Source: Gammaproteobacteria bacterium
GTDB taxonomy: Bacteria; Pseudomonadota; Gammaproteobacteria; BMS3Bbin11
DNA length: 9,986 nt
Reading direction: 5' to 3'
Assembly (NCBI GenBank): GCA_030597275.1
Contig: JAUVSB010000037.1
Coordinates: 1 to 9,986 of the forward strand
Part shown: positions 1 to 7,449 of the stretch, piece after piece
Layout of the letters: each line of letters begins with the position of its first letter
Numbering within the stretch: position 1 is the stretch's first letter
Position numbers and translations under genes: made by a program
The notes under the pieces: model-generated
Seen by the model: the letters and a program-made list of their open reading frames with translations, nothing else
The model's database searches: none
What the model was told of the DNA's origin: nothing

Positions 1-2
1 TA

Positions 3-1298
3 GGCACTGTCATTATTGGCTTTTTCCTGTTTGGCCTGGCCCTGTCATTGACCCCCTGCGTGTTTCCAATGATTCCAATCCTGTCCGGCATTATCGTTGG
101 CCAGGGTGCAGATATATCACGTAAAAAAGCCTTCATGCTGTCGGTCGTGTATGTCGCAGGCATGGCCATTATGTATACCATTGCCGGTATGCTGGCTGGA
201 CTGACCGGCGAACTATTGTCTTCTGCCTTCCAGAGCCCATGGGTGCTTGGCGGCTCGGCACTGGTATTCGTATTGCTGTCATTTTCCATGTTCGGTTTTT
301 ATGAGCTTCAATTGCCTGCTAAATTGCAGGGCAAACTTGCACATACATCCAACAGTATGCCCGGTGGTGCCTATAGTGGTGTCTTTGTAATGGGTGCGCT
401 ATCGGCCTTGATAATAGGTCCCTGCGTGGCGGCTCCATTGTCAGGTGCTTTGCTATACATCGGCCAGAGCGGAGATTTTGTATTGGGCGGGGTCGCATTG
501 TTTGTGATGTCGTTGGGCATGGGTGTGCCACTGTTACTTATCGGTGCCTCTGCTGGCAGCCTGCTGCCAAAAGCCGGTCTCTGGATGAATGCGGTAAAGG
601 CGGTGTTTGGCGTATTGATGCTGGGCGTGGCTATCTGGTTGTTGGAACGGATACTGCCGCATGCAGTGACCCTGTTTTTATGGTCAATGTTATTCATCGT
701 ATCCGCTATCTATATGCGTGCAATTGATGCCTTGCCGGAGACGGCCAGTGGTTGGCAGCGCTTCTGGAAAGGCACTGGCATTATTGTGCTGTTTTACGGT
801 ATTGCGATATTTATCGGTTCACTAACAGGTGCAACAGACGTTTTGAATCCGCTAGAGAAAATCACAGGGTCAACACAATATGTCAACATGGGTGGTGGTT
901 CAGGTGGTGCTGAAAGCGAACTGAAATTCGAAAGCATTAAAGGACAGGCAGAGCTAGATGCTGTACTGGCCAAAGCAGCCAGTGCCGGGCAGCCTGCATT
1001 TGTCGATTTCTATGCAGACTGGTGCGTCGAATGCGTAAGGATGGAGAATACGACCTTCAAGTCTCCTGCCGTAATCCAGGCGTTCGCCGGTTATAAATTG
1101 ATTCGTCTCGATGTGACAGAAAATGATGAGGCCGACAAAGCGGTGTTAAAAAAATTCAGCCTGTTCGGTCCACCTGCAATGATTTTTTATGGGCCTGATG
1201 GACAGGAAATAAGGCATCTCAGGGTGATAGGTTATCAGGATGCTGACGATTTCACCGCGACACTGAAAAAAGCCGCTGCTACCGTAAGCGCTAAATGA
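3..1298 (+). CDS. dsbD: Thiol:disulfide interchange protein DsbD, 5'-partial (membrane and C-terminal thioredoxin domains)
   Basis: DsbD carries electrons from cytoplasmic thioredoxin across the inner membrane to periplasmic disulfide reductases and isomerases. The frame is open from the left edge, so the gene is truncated by the window: the periplasmic N-terminal alpha domain and the signal peptide lie outside it. The TTG at position 48 is an internal Leu codon, not a start. Counting visible residues from position 3, the first membrane cysteine is in TPCVFPM (Cys19) and its partner is in GPCVAAPLSG (Cys141); these are the pair that shuttles electrons in the beta domain. Several further hydrophobic helices follow up to about residue 275. 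A Gly-rich linker then leads to the gamma domain, with active site WCVEC (Cys341 and Cys344) and a cis-Pro loop GPPA near residue 391. The stop overlaps the start of the next gene by ATGA. Family assignment is firm; only the N-terminus is unknown. Confidence 0.95.
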   Translation, partial: GTVIIGFFLFGLALSLTPCVFPMIPILSGIIVGQGADISRKKAFMLSVVYVAGMAIMYTIAGMLAGLTGELLSSAFQSPWVLGGSALVFVLLSFSMFGFYELQLPAKLQGKLAHTSNSMPGGAYSGVFVMGALSALIIGPCVAAPLSGALLYIGQSGDFVLGGVALFVMSLGMGVPLLLIGASAGSLLPKAGLWMNAVKAVFGVLMLGVAIWLLERILPHAVTLFLWSMLFIVSAIYMRAIDALPETASGWQRFWKGTGIIVLFYGIAIFIGSLTGATDVLNPLEKITGSTQYVNMGGGSGGAESELKFESIKGQAELDAVLAKAASAGQPAFVDFYADWCVECVRMENTTFKSPAVIQAFAGYKLIRLDVTENDEADKAVLKKFSLFGPPAMIFYGPDGQEIRHLRVIGYQDADDFTATLKKAAATVSAK

Positions 1299-1810
1299 GT
1301 CTCAAATTATGGCTCATGGCCGGCCTGGCCTTGCTGCTAGGACTGTCGGCTTCGATATATATCAACTCAGTTTCAAATTCTGAAGTTTCAGCTGTAGCAA
1401 GCCTCGATGAAATAAAATTGCCGGGACTGGACGGCAGCAAGCAGGATATTAATCAATGGCAGGGCAAGCTTGTCCTGGTTAATTTCTGGGCAACGTGGTG
1501 TCCACCCTGCCGAGAGGAGATTCCTGTATTCCTGTCATTACGCGAAAAATATGCAGCACAAGGTTTTGAAGTGCTCGGGATTTCCATCGATGATGCCAGC
1601 AAGGTGTTGCATTACCAGGAAACCATGCAAATAAACTATCCTTTGCTTGATGGCGAGCAACATGGCATGGCTTTGATGCAATCGCTGGGAAATAATATTG
1701 GCGGTCTGCCCTACAGCGTGTTGTTTGATCGTAGCGGTAAGGTTGTGGAGCTTAAATCAGGGCCCTATCAAGAGCAGGAATTAAAAAATTTGATAGAAAA
1801 ATATCTGTAA
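1295..1810 (+). CDS. TlpA/ResA-like membrane-anchored thioredoxin-fold protein
   Basis: This is a 171-residue thiol:disulfide oxidoreductase predicted to act outside the cytoplasm. Residues 5-25 are a hydrophobic segment that fits an uncleaved signal anchor or signal peptide. The thioredoxin fold spans about residues 38-171, with active site WATWCPPC (Cys69 and Cys72) and a cis-Pro in GGLPYS (Pro139). This is the usual layout of the TlpA/ResA/DsbE group, whose members reduce specific periplasmic partners such as apocytochrome c or copper-site proteins. The ATG overlaps the dsbD stop (ATGA), so the two are probably translationally coupled, and DsbD is the obvious electron donor (inference). 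No good Shine-Dalgarno is seen before the start. No cytochrome c maturation gene is visible nearby, so the client cannot be named; I therefore give no gene symbol. Confidence 0.88.
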   Translation: MSLKLWLMAGLALLLGLSASIYINSVSNSEVSAVASLDEIKLPGLDGSKQDINQWQGKLVLVNFWATWCPPCREEIPVFLSLREKYAAQGFEVLGISIDDASKVLHYQETMQINYPLLDGEQHGMALMQSLGNNIGGLPYSVLFDRSGKVVELKSGPYQEQELKNLIEKYL

Positions 1811-1946
1811 TTTCCCCTACTTTGCTATTAAAATCACAAGATCATCACTAATTTGACATCTAACTGGACAATTTCCCGGTGATTAGGCAACATAGCATTG
1901 AACTTATCTATCTGATTTTATGTTGTTCTAACCTGGCCCTCTGTCG
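1811..1946 (+). promoter_or_regulatory. Intergenic gap before aroQ-accBC, possible weak promoter
   Basis: This 136-base AT-rich gap is the largest in the window and is the natural place for a promoter of the aroQ-accB-accC-prmA group. A perfect -35-like TTGACA lies at 1853-1858, but no good -10 sits 16-18 bases downstream. A second poor pair, TTGAAC at 1898-1903 and TATGTT at 1919-1924, has only a 15-base spacer. No hairpin with a T-run is seen after the thioredoxin gene, so readthrough from dsbD is also possible. I see no coding sequence or RNA gene here. Confidence 0.25.
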
Positions 1947-2390
1947 ATGCCCAAGATACTTATATTACATGGACCAAATCTGAATCTGCTGGGTACGCGT
2001 GAGCCTGAATATTACGGCTCGGCAACTCTCGATAGTATAAATTCTGATTTACAGACATTAGCCGATGAAAACGGTGTCGAGCTGGATATTATGCAAAGCA
2101 ACGCTGAGCATGATCTGGTCGATAGAATTCAAGTCGCTGCCGGGAATGATTTTATTATTATCAATCCTGCCGCATTTACCCATACCAGTGTGGCAATACG
2201 TGACGCGCTGGCATCAATAGCTGTACCGTTCATTGAGATACATCTTTCCAATGTGCATGCTCGGGAACCCTTTCGGCAAAAATCCTATCTATCGGATATA
2301 GCTGTCGGTGTGATTTCCGGGCTTGGGCCGATTGGGTACTCACTGGCATTAAGAGCGGCTATCGATATAACTCTGACATCCAAAGGTTGA
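1947..2390 (+). CDS. aroQ: Type II 3-dehydroquinate dehydratase
   Basis: AroQ removes water from 3-dehydroquinate to give 3-dehydroshikimate, the third step of the shikimate pathway to aromatic amino acids, in the cytoplasm. The 147-residue length is typical of the small dodecameric type II enzyme, which is unrelated to type I AroD. Family motifs appear in order: HGPNLNLLGTREP at the N-terminus with Arg18, the catalytic Tyr23 in the YYG loop, INPAAFTHTS with Asn73 and His79, IHLSN with His99, and HAREPFR with Arg106 and Arg110. Nothing expected is missing. The start at 1947 gives the standard MPKILILHGPN opening, although no clear Shine-Dalgarno precedes it. accB begins 2 bases after the stop, a linkage common in Gammaproteobacteria and probably reflecting co-transcription rather than a shared pathway. 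Confidence 0.97.
   Translation: MPKILILHGPNLNLLGTREPEYYGSATLDSINSDLQTLADENGVELDIMQSNAEHDLVDRIQVAAGNDFIIINPAAFTHTSVAIRDALASIAVPFIEIHLSNVHAREPFRQKSYLSDIAVGVISGLGPIGYSLALRAAIDITLTSKG
2382..2386 (+). promoter_or_regulatory. Ribosome binding site that fixes the accB start
   Basis: AAAGG inside the last codons of aroQ lies 6 bases upstream of the ATG at 2393. This spacing supports that ATG over the in-frame TTG at 2387, which would overlap the aroQ stop and add two residues foreign to the family N-terminus MDIRKIKK. Confidence 0.6.
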
Positions 2391-2392
2391 TA

Positions 2393-2833
2393 ATGGATAT
2401 TCGTAAAATAAAAAAACTCATTGAGTTGCTAGAAAAATCAGGGCTTGCAGAGATTGAAATTAAGGAAGGTGATGATGCCATCCGTATCAGTCGAAGTTCA
2501 ACTGTTGTTGCAGCGGCTCCGGCCGCGGTTCCCGCTGCTGTTGCTCCGCTTGCCGCGGTCATCGAGGAAGACTCGGATGAAAAATCTGATATTCCTGAGG
2601 GTCACGCAGTGACCTCTCCGATGGTAGGCTCCTTTTATGCCTCACCCTCACCAGAGTCGAAAAACTTTGTTGAAATTGGCAGCAAGGTTAAGGTCGGCGA
2701 TACTCTTTGTATTATTGAAGCGATGAAAATCTTCAATGAGATTGAGGCTGACAAGGCGGGCACAATTGTTGCTATTCTTAAAGAACCGGGTGATCCAACA
2801 GAGTTTGGTGAACCACTTTTCATTATCGATTAA
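2393..2833 (+). CDS. accB: Biotin carboxyl carrier protein of acetyl-CoA carboxylase
   Basis: AccB carries the biotin that shuttles CO2 from biotin carboxylase (AccC) to the carboxyltransferase (AccA/AccD, not in this window) to make malonyl-CoA for fatty acid synthesis. From the ATG at 2393 the protein is 146 residues, slightly shorter than the E. coli protein of about 156. It opens with MDIRKIKKLIELLEKSG, the conserved N-terminal segment. A mobile Ala/Pro/Val linker spans about residues 38-57. The biotinyl domain starts near residue 73 (TSPMVGSFY), includes the thumb-like insertion SPSPESK that marks AccB-type carriers, and contains EAMK with biotinylated Lys112. The two residues after that Lys are Ile-Phe rather than the Met-Met of E. 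coli, a tolerated variation. accC starts 3 bases after the stop, so the two subunits are surely co-expressed. Confidence 0.97.
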   Translation: MDIRKIKKLIELLEKSGLAEIEIKEGDDAIRISRSSTVVAAAPAAVPAAVAPLAAVIEEDSDEKSDIPEGHAVTSPMVGSFYASPSPESKNFVEIGSKVKVGDTLCIIEAMKIFNEIEADKAGTIVAILKEPGDPTEFGEPLFIID

Positions 2834-2836
2834 GTC

Positions 2837-4183
2837 ATGATAAACAAGATTGTCATTGCCAACCGTGGTGAAATTGCACTGCGTATTCAACGTGCCTGCA
2901 GGGAACTGGACATCCAGAACGTGGCGGTTTATTCCGAAGCCGATCGCGATGCATTGTATGTAAAGCTTGCAGATGAATCGGTTTGTATAGGCCCAGCATC
3001 GGCGGCCCAGAGCTACCTGCATATTCCGGCGATTTTAAGCGCAGCAGAGGTGACGGATGCTGATGCAATTCACCCGGGTTATGGTTTTTTATCTGAAAAT
3101 GCAGATTTTGCAGAGCTGGTAGAAGCCTGCGGTTATATCTTCATTGGCCCTACGGCAGCGAATATCCGCACTATGGGCGACAAGGTCTCAGCCATCAAGT
3201 CTATGCAAGATTCAAACGTACCCTGTGTGCCGGGTTCCGATGGAGTGCTGGGTACCGATGATGAAACTAACCTGGCGATCGCACAAAAGATTGGTTATCC
3301 CATCATAATAAAGGCTTCCGGTGGTGGCGGTGGACGCGGTATGCGTGTGGTGCATACTGAATCTGCCTTGCTGAATGCCGTGGTACTGACGAGAACAGAG
3401 GCCGGTGCTACTTTCAATAACCCAGATATCTACATGGAAAAATATCTGGAGCACCCTCGCCATGTTGAAATTCAGGTGTTATCTGATAAGCATGGCAATG
3501 CGGTGCACCTTGGTGAGCGTGACTGTTCCATGCAACGCCGTAATCAAAAGGTGGTAGAAGAAGCTCCTGCACCTGGAATTACTGAAGAGCAACGCAATAC
3601 AGTTGGTGAGCGCTGTGCGGAAGCCTGTCGCCAGATTGGCTATCATGGTGCCGGTACCTTTGAGTTTCTTTATGAGAATGGAGAATTCTATTTTATAGAG
3701 ATGAATACTCGTGTTCAGGTAGAACACCCGGTAACAGAAATGATAACCGGCGTGGATATCGTCAAGATGCAGATCATGATTGCTGCGGGTGAACCTTTGC
3801 CGTTTACCCAGGATGATATCGAGATCAAAGGGCATGCTATAGAGTGCCGTTTAAATGCAGAAGACCCTGATACTTTCATGCCTTCACCCGGAAGAATCAC
3901 CCAGTTTCATGCCCCGGGCGGGCCTGGTATACGTGTAGATTCGCATGTCTATAACAACTATGTTGTCCCCTCGCATTATGATTCGATGATAGGCAAGTTA
4001 ATTGCGCACGGTGCTGATAGAGACGAGGCGCTAGCCCGAATGTCCAGTGCCCTGGGCGAGATTATTATTGACGGTATTAAAACCAATATTCCTCTACACC
4101 GCCGTATCATTTCGGATCACGGGTTTAAAAGTGCCGAATTTGATATTCACTATCTTGAGAAAAACATCACTAATACTGCCTAA
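2837..4183 (+). CDS. accC: Biotin carboxylase subunit of acetyl-CoA carboxylase
   Basis: AccC uses ATP and bicarbonate to carboxylate the biotin on AccB, the first half-reaction of acetyl-CoA carboxylase. The 448 residues nearly equal the E. coli length of 449 and the numbering runs in register. The N-terminal domain opens with INKIVIANRGEIALR. The ATP-grasp domain carries Lys116 and Lys159, the glycine-rich lid around GGGGGRGMR (162-170), His209 and Lys238. The active-site strand FIEMNTRVQVEHPVTE holds Glu288, Arg292, Val295 and Glu296, and Arg338 lies in ECRLN. All catalytic and bicarbonate-binding positions known from the E. coli enzyme are kept. There is no clear Shine-Dalgarno; with only 3 bases after the accB stop, translational coupling is the likely way it is read. 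The length excludes a pyruvate or propionyl carboxylase fusion. Confidence 0.98.
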   Translation: MINKIVIANRGEIALRIQRACRELDIQNVAVYSEADRDALYVKLADESVCIGPASAAQSYLHIPAILSAAEVTDADAIHPGYGFLSENADFAELVEACGYIFIGPTAANIRTMGDKVSAIKSMQDSNVPCVPGSDGVLGTDDETNLAIAQKIGYPIIIKASGGGGGRGMRVVHTESALLNAVVLTRTEAGATFNNPDIYMEKYLEHPRHVEIQVLSDKHGNAVHLGERDCSMQRRNQKVVEEAPAPGITEEQRNTVGERCAEACRQIGYHGAGTFEFLYENGEFYFIEMNTRVQVEHPVTEMITGVDIVKMQIMIAAGEPLPFTQDDIEIKGHAIECRLNAEDPDTFMPSPGRITQFHAPGGPGIRVDSHVYNNYVVPSHYDSMIGKLIAHGADRDEALARMSSALGEIIIDGIKTNIPLHRRIISDHGFKSAEFDIHYLEKNITNTA

Positions 4184-4195
4184 AGAGCAGTTCGT

Positions 4196-5077
4196 ATGTC
4201 CTGGCTTAAGATTTCATTTTCGGTTAAGAAGGATCAGCTGGATATTGTCAGTGATCAACTAGAACAGGCAGGTGCCCAGGCCGTCACTATCGAAGATGCG
4301 GGCGACCATCCTTTATTTGATTTACTGGACGGCGAGCAGCCAGTCTGGGACAGCAGCCTGATAACAGGTTTATTCAATGCTGAGCAAGGCCTCGATAGCG
4401 TGCTGGCAGAACTGGCAAATAGCTTTGCTCCACAGACCTTGCCGGATTACCAGGTAGAAAAGCTGGCAGATCAGGACTGGGAGCGCAGCTGGATGGACCG
4501 TTTCCAGCCTATGCAATATGGTAGTCGCCTGTGGATCTGCCCAACCTGGTGTGAGCCGCCTGATCCTGATGCAACGAATATCATGCTGGATCCCGGGTTG
4601 GCATTTGGTAGTGGTAGTCACGAAACAACACGTTTGTGCATGCAGTGGCTGTCAAGACAGGAGCTTGAAGGTAAGTCTGTTATCGATTACGGCTGTGGTT
4701 CTGGAATTCTGGCGATTGCGGCACTTAAAATGGGCGCTGCTCATGCGCTGGGAGTAGATATTGATCCGCAGGCACTACAGGCGAGCAGACAAAATGCGAA
4801 ACTTAACCGGGTTAGCGATAGTCTGCAGCTAGCATTGCCAGGTAATGTGCCTGATCAATCTGAAGCCGACATCATTTTTGCCAATATTCTAGCTGGGACC
4901 CTGATTGAATTAAAATCTCAATTGCTGGGGTTTCGCAAACGGCAAGGGGTATTGATCCTTTCCGGTGTGTTACAGTCGCAGAAGGATTTAATATATGAGA
5001 AATTTGAGGCAGGGAATAGTATTCATGTAGTAAGTGAAGGTGACTGGCTGATGATGTCAGTAATTTCGCAGAGCTAG
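4196..5077 (+). CDS. prmA: Ribosomal protein L11 methyltransferase
   Basis: PrmA trimethylates several amino groups of ribosomal protein L11 using S-adenosylmethionine, in the cytoplasm. The 293-residue length matches the family. The N-terminal substrate-recognition domain covers about residues 1-95 and begins SWLKISF. The linker DWERSWMDRFQPM follows, then LDPGLAFGSGSHETT (131-145), the SAM motif GCGSG (166-170), the acidic ribose contact in VDIDP (187-191) and ANILA (229-233). The substrate loop usually reads GTGTHPTT and here reads GSGSHETT, a mild variation. The start has a modest AAGAG Shine-Dalgarno at 4183-4187. It lies 12 bases after accC, consistent with the same operon; the accC-prmA neighbourhood is common in Gammaproteobacteria. 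Confidence 0.96.
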   Translation: MSWLKISFSVKKDQLDIVSDQLEQAGAQAVTIEDAGDHPLFDLLDGEQPVWDSSLITGLFNAEQGLDSVLAELANSFAPQTLPDYQVEKLADQDWERSWMDRFQPMQYGSRLWICPTWCEPPDPDATNIMLDPGLAFGSGSHETTRLCMQWLSRQELEGKSVIDYGCGSGILAIAALKMGAAHALGVDIDPQALQASRQNAKLNRVSDSLQLALPGNVPDQSEADIIFANILAGTLIELKSQLLGFRKRQGVLILSGVLQSQKDLIYEKFEAGNSIHVVSEGDWLMMSVISQS

Positions 5078-5152
5078 CCAACGGCCTGGCTCGATAGTCT
5101 GCAGCGCATTATTTAGAGAATCAGTCGGTTATTACAGGTACAATTCATTAAT

Positions 5153-7408
5153 ATGTTTACCCAGTGTCCGAAGTGTCAATCCGTATTTATGGTGTCTGAT
5201 AAGGATATCAAGGCCCATGAGGGTCTGGTGCGCTGTGGCAATTGCTACTCTGTATTCAATTCCAGCTGGAACTTGACGGATGATCCGCGCAGTGATTTTG
5301 TCGGGGAAAACATTAATCCGGCAGAGTTAAATCCCTCTGCAAATCAAAATAAAAATTTCACATTTAGTCTGCTGGGCCAAAACGCTGCGCTACCACAGGC
5401 CAGTGAAAATGATTCTGATCAGTCTGAACGAATTGGACAAGAAGTTGATGAACTAGAGCATCAACAAGCATCTGAAGACGCTGCTAATAACCTCGAGCAC
5501 CATGACGATGATCTGGAACCTTTTCCTGAGCCTGATATGGGAGATGATTTCCATACAATTACTCTAGAGCCAGAAGCTAAAAAAGATGACGAAAGCCTGC
5601 TTTATTTTGACTCAGACAATGAAGAAGACGAGGAGCCTGAAGAACTTGTTGCAGAAGAGAATGACAAGCCTGTTGCAATAGAAGATCTTACCATCCTCCA
5701 GACTCCCTCATTCACCAGTGATATTCCAACTCTTGAACGTGATGATCTATTACAGGCTGAAAGCGGTGATAGTGAGCCTGTCCTGGATACGTTAACTGAA
5801 GATAGTATGTGGCCGGGTGCTGAAGTAAGCTTTGAAAATGCCGAAGATGACATTGACCTCGGCATACCTGGACTGGGCACGCCTGATACGGGTGAAGGTG
5901 TACCTGAAGCTGAGATGTCTGATGCAAATGATGGTGTTTCAATGCTTTCGGATTTTACCATTGATGAAGCCTTGCTAGACGATCAGTTTGAGGATGAGCC
6001 ATCATTAGACACTGCATTAACGAGTGGACAATTGGATGTTGACTCCCAGGCAGAGGAACTATTGCTGCCTGAAAGCTTTATGTCAGAAGACCCGCTGGCA
6101 GAGCAGCCTGTTGCCAGTGAGGCTTTAAATGATGGCTCTGTTGCCGATGAATTATCAGCAAATATCTCGGCTGATGATATTCTTCTTGAAGAATTAGAAG
6201 GCAGTCCCGATGAATTGTTACATGCCAAAGATGATCTGGCACAAGGTAGTAGGGGTGACGATACCCTTGTTGTGCCCGGGGAATATGCAGAGACAGATGA
6301 GCACTACTCGATTGATTCATTACCTGATTCAACCGATGAGGCCTTTGCCCTGGATGATGAAAAAGAGAATCTTGGCGCCGAGTCAGTCTTTATTACTTCG
6401 GAAGATGAAGTGCTAGATGAGTCATATGTTCCGATTACGTTAAAAAACTGGGGAAATGATGAGTTGTTGCATTATCTGGGTGAGTTCCCAGAGCCTGGCG
6501 AGCTGCAGGATCTGAATTACGAAGACACCATGGAAATAGACGCCATGCTCGAAGCTGCCAATATCAGCAAGCAGCAAATTGAGTCGGCCTTGCATGAAGC
6601 AGAAATTGCTGGTGTAGAGATTGATGGGGCTGACAGTGATGATACGGCTTCCGAGGAAGCTATGCTTAGCCAGGATGCTAACGTTGATCTAACTGAAGCC
6701 CTGTATCCTTCCGAAGAGCAGTCAAGTGAAAGTGACTTTACTGGTGAGACTCAGCCATCGAATGGAAAGCAAACATTAGTTTCTATGTTTAAAAACTTGT
6801 TGCCATTGAGTATGGGCAGGAAAAAAACATGGAAGGAACCGGCAATTGGCAATACAGAAGAAACCCAACTGATCCAGAGTTTACATAGAAGTCAGAGTAA
6901 TTTTGAGCTGCCCATATGGGTATCCAAATACTCATTAATGGCCATCTCTGGCCTATTGATAATCACTTTCTTAGGCCAGATCGGCTATTTTTATATGGAC
7001 AGGCTGGTACGTATTACACCGTTAAGGCCAGTTCTGGTGGCTGCTTGCAATATTGCGGGATGTACAGTTCCTGCGATTCAGAATATTAATGATATTGAGC
7101 AGCTGTCAAGTAGAATGACAGAAATGACAGGAAATGCTGAAGGCCTAAAAGTATCTAGCATCCTGGTTAATCGCAGCATAAGGCCGCAGGCTTTTCCTGC
7201 CATCGAACTAACGCTGACTGATCGCGCGGGTAATACGATCAGTCGTCGTGTCGTCACACGTGATAAATATCTCAATAAAGGAAATGCCGCCGAAATGAAG
7301 CCAAATGAGGCAGTCGATATTAATATACGATTCCGAACACCCTCCATCAGAGTAGATGGTTTTGAGCTAAGGCCGGTCAGTCAAAACTGGCTAGAAAGAG
7401 CGAAATAA
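5153..7408 (+). CDS. Zinc-ribbon (MJ0042 type) and DUF3426 single-pass membrane protein with a very long acidic linker
   Basis: The function is unknown. The protein has 751 residues. Residues 1-36 form an MJ0042-type zinc ribbon: MFTQCPKC and RCGNC give Cys5, Cys8, Cys28 and Cys31. Residues 42-535 are acidic, rich in Asp, Glu, Ser, Leu and Pro, and probably mostly disordered; residues 197-358 contain no Lys or Arg at all. Within this, residues 427-492 look more ordered. A basic stretch (539-561, with Arg556, Lys557 and Lys558) precedes one membrane helix at about 594-614, which places the N-terminus in the cytoplasm by the positive-inside rule. The C-terminal DUF3426 region shows LRPVL, the paired Cys632 and Cys637, and SRRVVTRDKYL near 700. 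Family members that I recall are usually a few hundred residues, so the linker is long. The start matches the family opening, but no Shine-Dalgarno is evident. Neighbours prmA and dusB modify ribosomal protein and tRNA; no functional link follows from that. Confidence 0.85.
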   Translation: MFTQCPKCQSVFMVSDKDIKAHEGLVRCGNCYSVFNSSWNLTDDPRSDFVGENINPAELNPSANQNKNFTFSLLGQNAALPQASENDSDQSERIGQEVDELEHQQASEDAANNLEHHDDDLEPFPEPDMGDDFHTITLEPEAKKDDESLLYFDSDNEEDEEPEELVAEENDKPVAIEDLTILQTPSFTSDIPTLERDDLLQAESGDSEPVLDTLTEDSMWPGAEVSFENAEDDIDLGIPGLGTPDTGEGVPEAEMSDANDGVSMLSDFTIDEALLDDQFEDEPSLDTALTSGQLDVDSQAEELLLPESFMSEDPLAEQPVASEALNDGSVADELSANISADDILLEELEGSPDELLHAKDDLAQGSRGDDTLVVPGEYAETDEHYSIDSLPDSTDEAFALDDEKENLGAESVFITSEDEVLDESYVPITLKNWGNDELLHYLGEFPEPGELQDLNYEDTMEIDAMLEAANISKQQIESALHEAEIAGVEIDGADSDDTASEEAMLSQDANVDLTEALYPSEEQSSESDFTGETQPSNGKQTLVSMFKNLLPLSMGRKKTWKEPAIGNTEETQLIQSLHRSQSNFELPIWVSKYSLMAISGLLIITFLGQIGYFYMDRLVRITPLRPVLVAACNIAGCTVPAIQNINDIEQLSSRMTEMTGNAEGLKVSSILVNRSIRPQAFPAIELTLTDRAGNTISRRVVTRDKYLNKGNAAEMKPNEAVDINIRFRTPSIRVDGFELRPVSQNWLERAK

Positions 7409-7420
7409 GGCAGACACACT

Positions 7421-7449
7421 TTTACAGGCACTCGGTATAAGAGTATTAT
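7421..7449 (+). promoter_or_regulatory. Sigma-70-type promoter for dusB-fis
   Basis: A -35 element TTTACA (7421-7426, five of six bases matching consensus) and a -10 element TATTAT (7444-7449, five of six) are separated by exactly 17 bases. The predicted transcript start is about 7456, giving a leader of roughly 74 bases before dusB. In E. coli the fis promoter also lies upstream of dusB, so the position is as expected. The bases between the -10 and the start are CTATTTA, AT-rich rather than the GC-rich discriminator typical of strongly stringent promoters. No sequence I could defend as a Fis autoregulatory site is seen. Confidence 0.6.

Noticed and set aside
371..697. Minus-strand open frame of 108 codons inside dsbD
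   Set aside because: It is fully antisense to a membrane-protein gene with intact conserved motifs and has no recognisable domain or upstream signals.
1862..1869. AACTGGAC resembling half of a FadR operator upstream of aroQ-accBC
   Set aside because: The other half of the palindrome is absent, so it is most likely a chance match.
2387..2392. TTG at 2387 as an accB start
   Set aside because: The ATG at 2393 gives the exact family N-terminus and has a well-spaced AAAGG.
2648..3022. Minus-strand open frame of 124 codons across accB and accC
   Set aside because: It overlaps two certain genes, and its peptide shows no family features.
5076..5091. Inverted repeat AGCCA/TGGCT after prmA as a terminator
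   Set aside because: The stem is only 5 bases and no T-run follows.
5139..5144. TACAAT just upstream of the DUF3426 gene as a -10 that would give a leaderless transcript
   Set aside because: No acceptable -35 is found 15-19 bases upstream and there is no extended -10 TG.
5602..5961. Minus-strand Ser-rich open frame of 119 codons
   Set aside because: Its composition is what the antisense of an acidic Asp/Glu-coding stretch gives, and it lies wholly within the DUF3426 gene.
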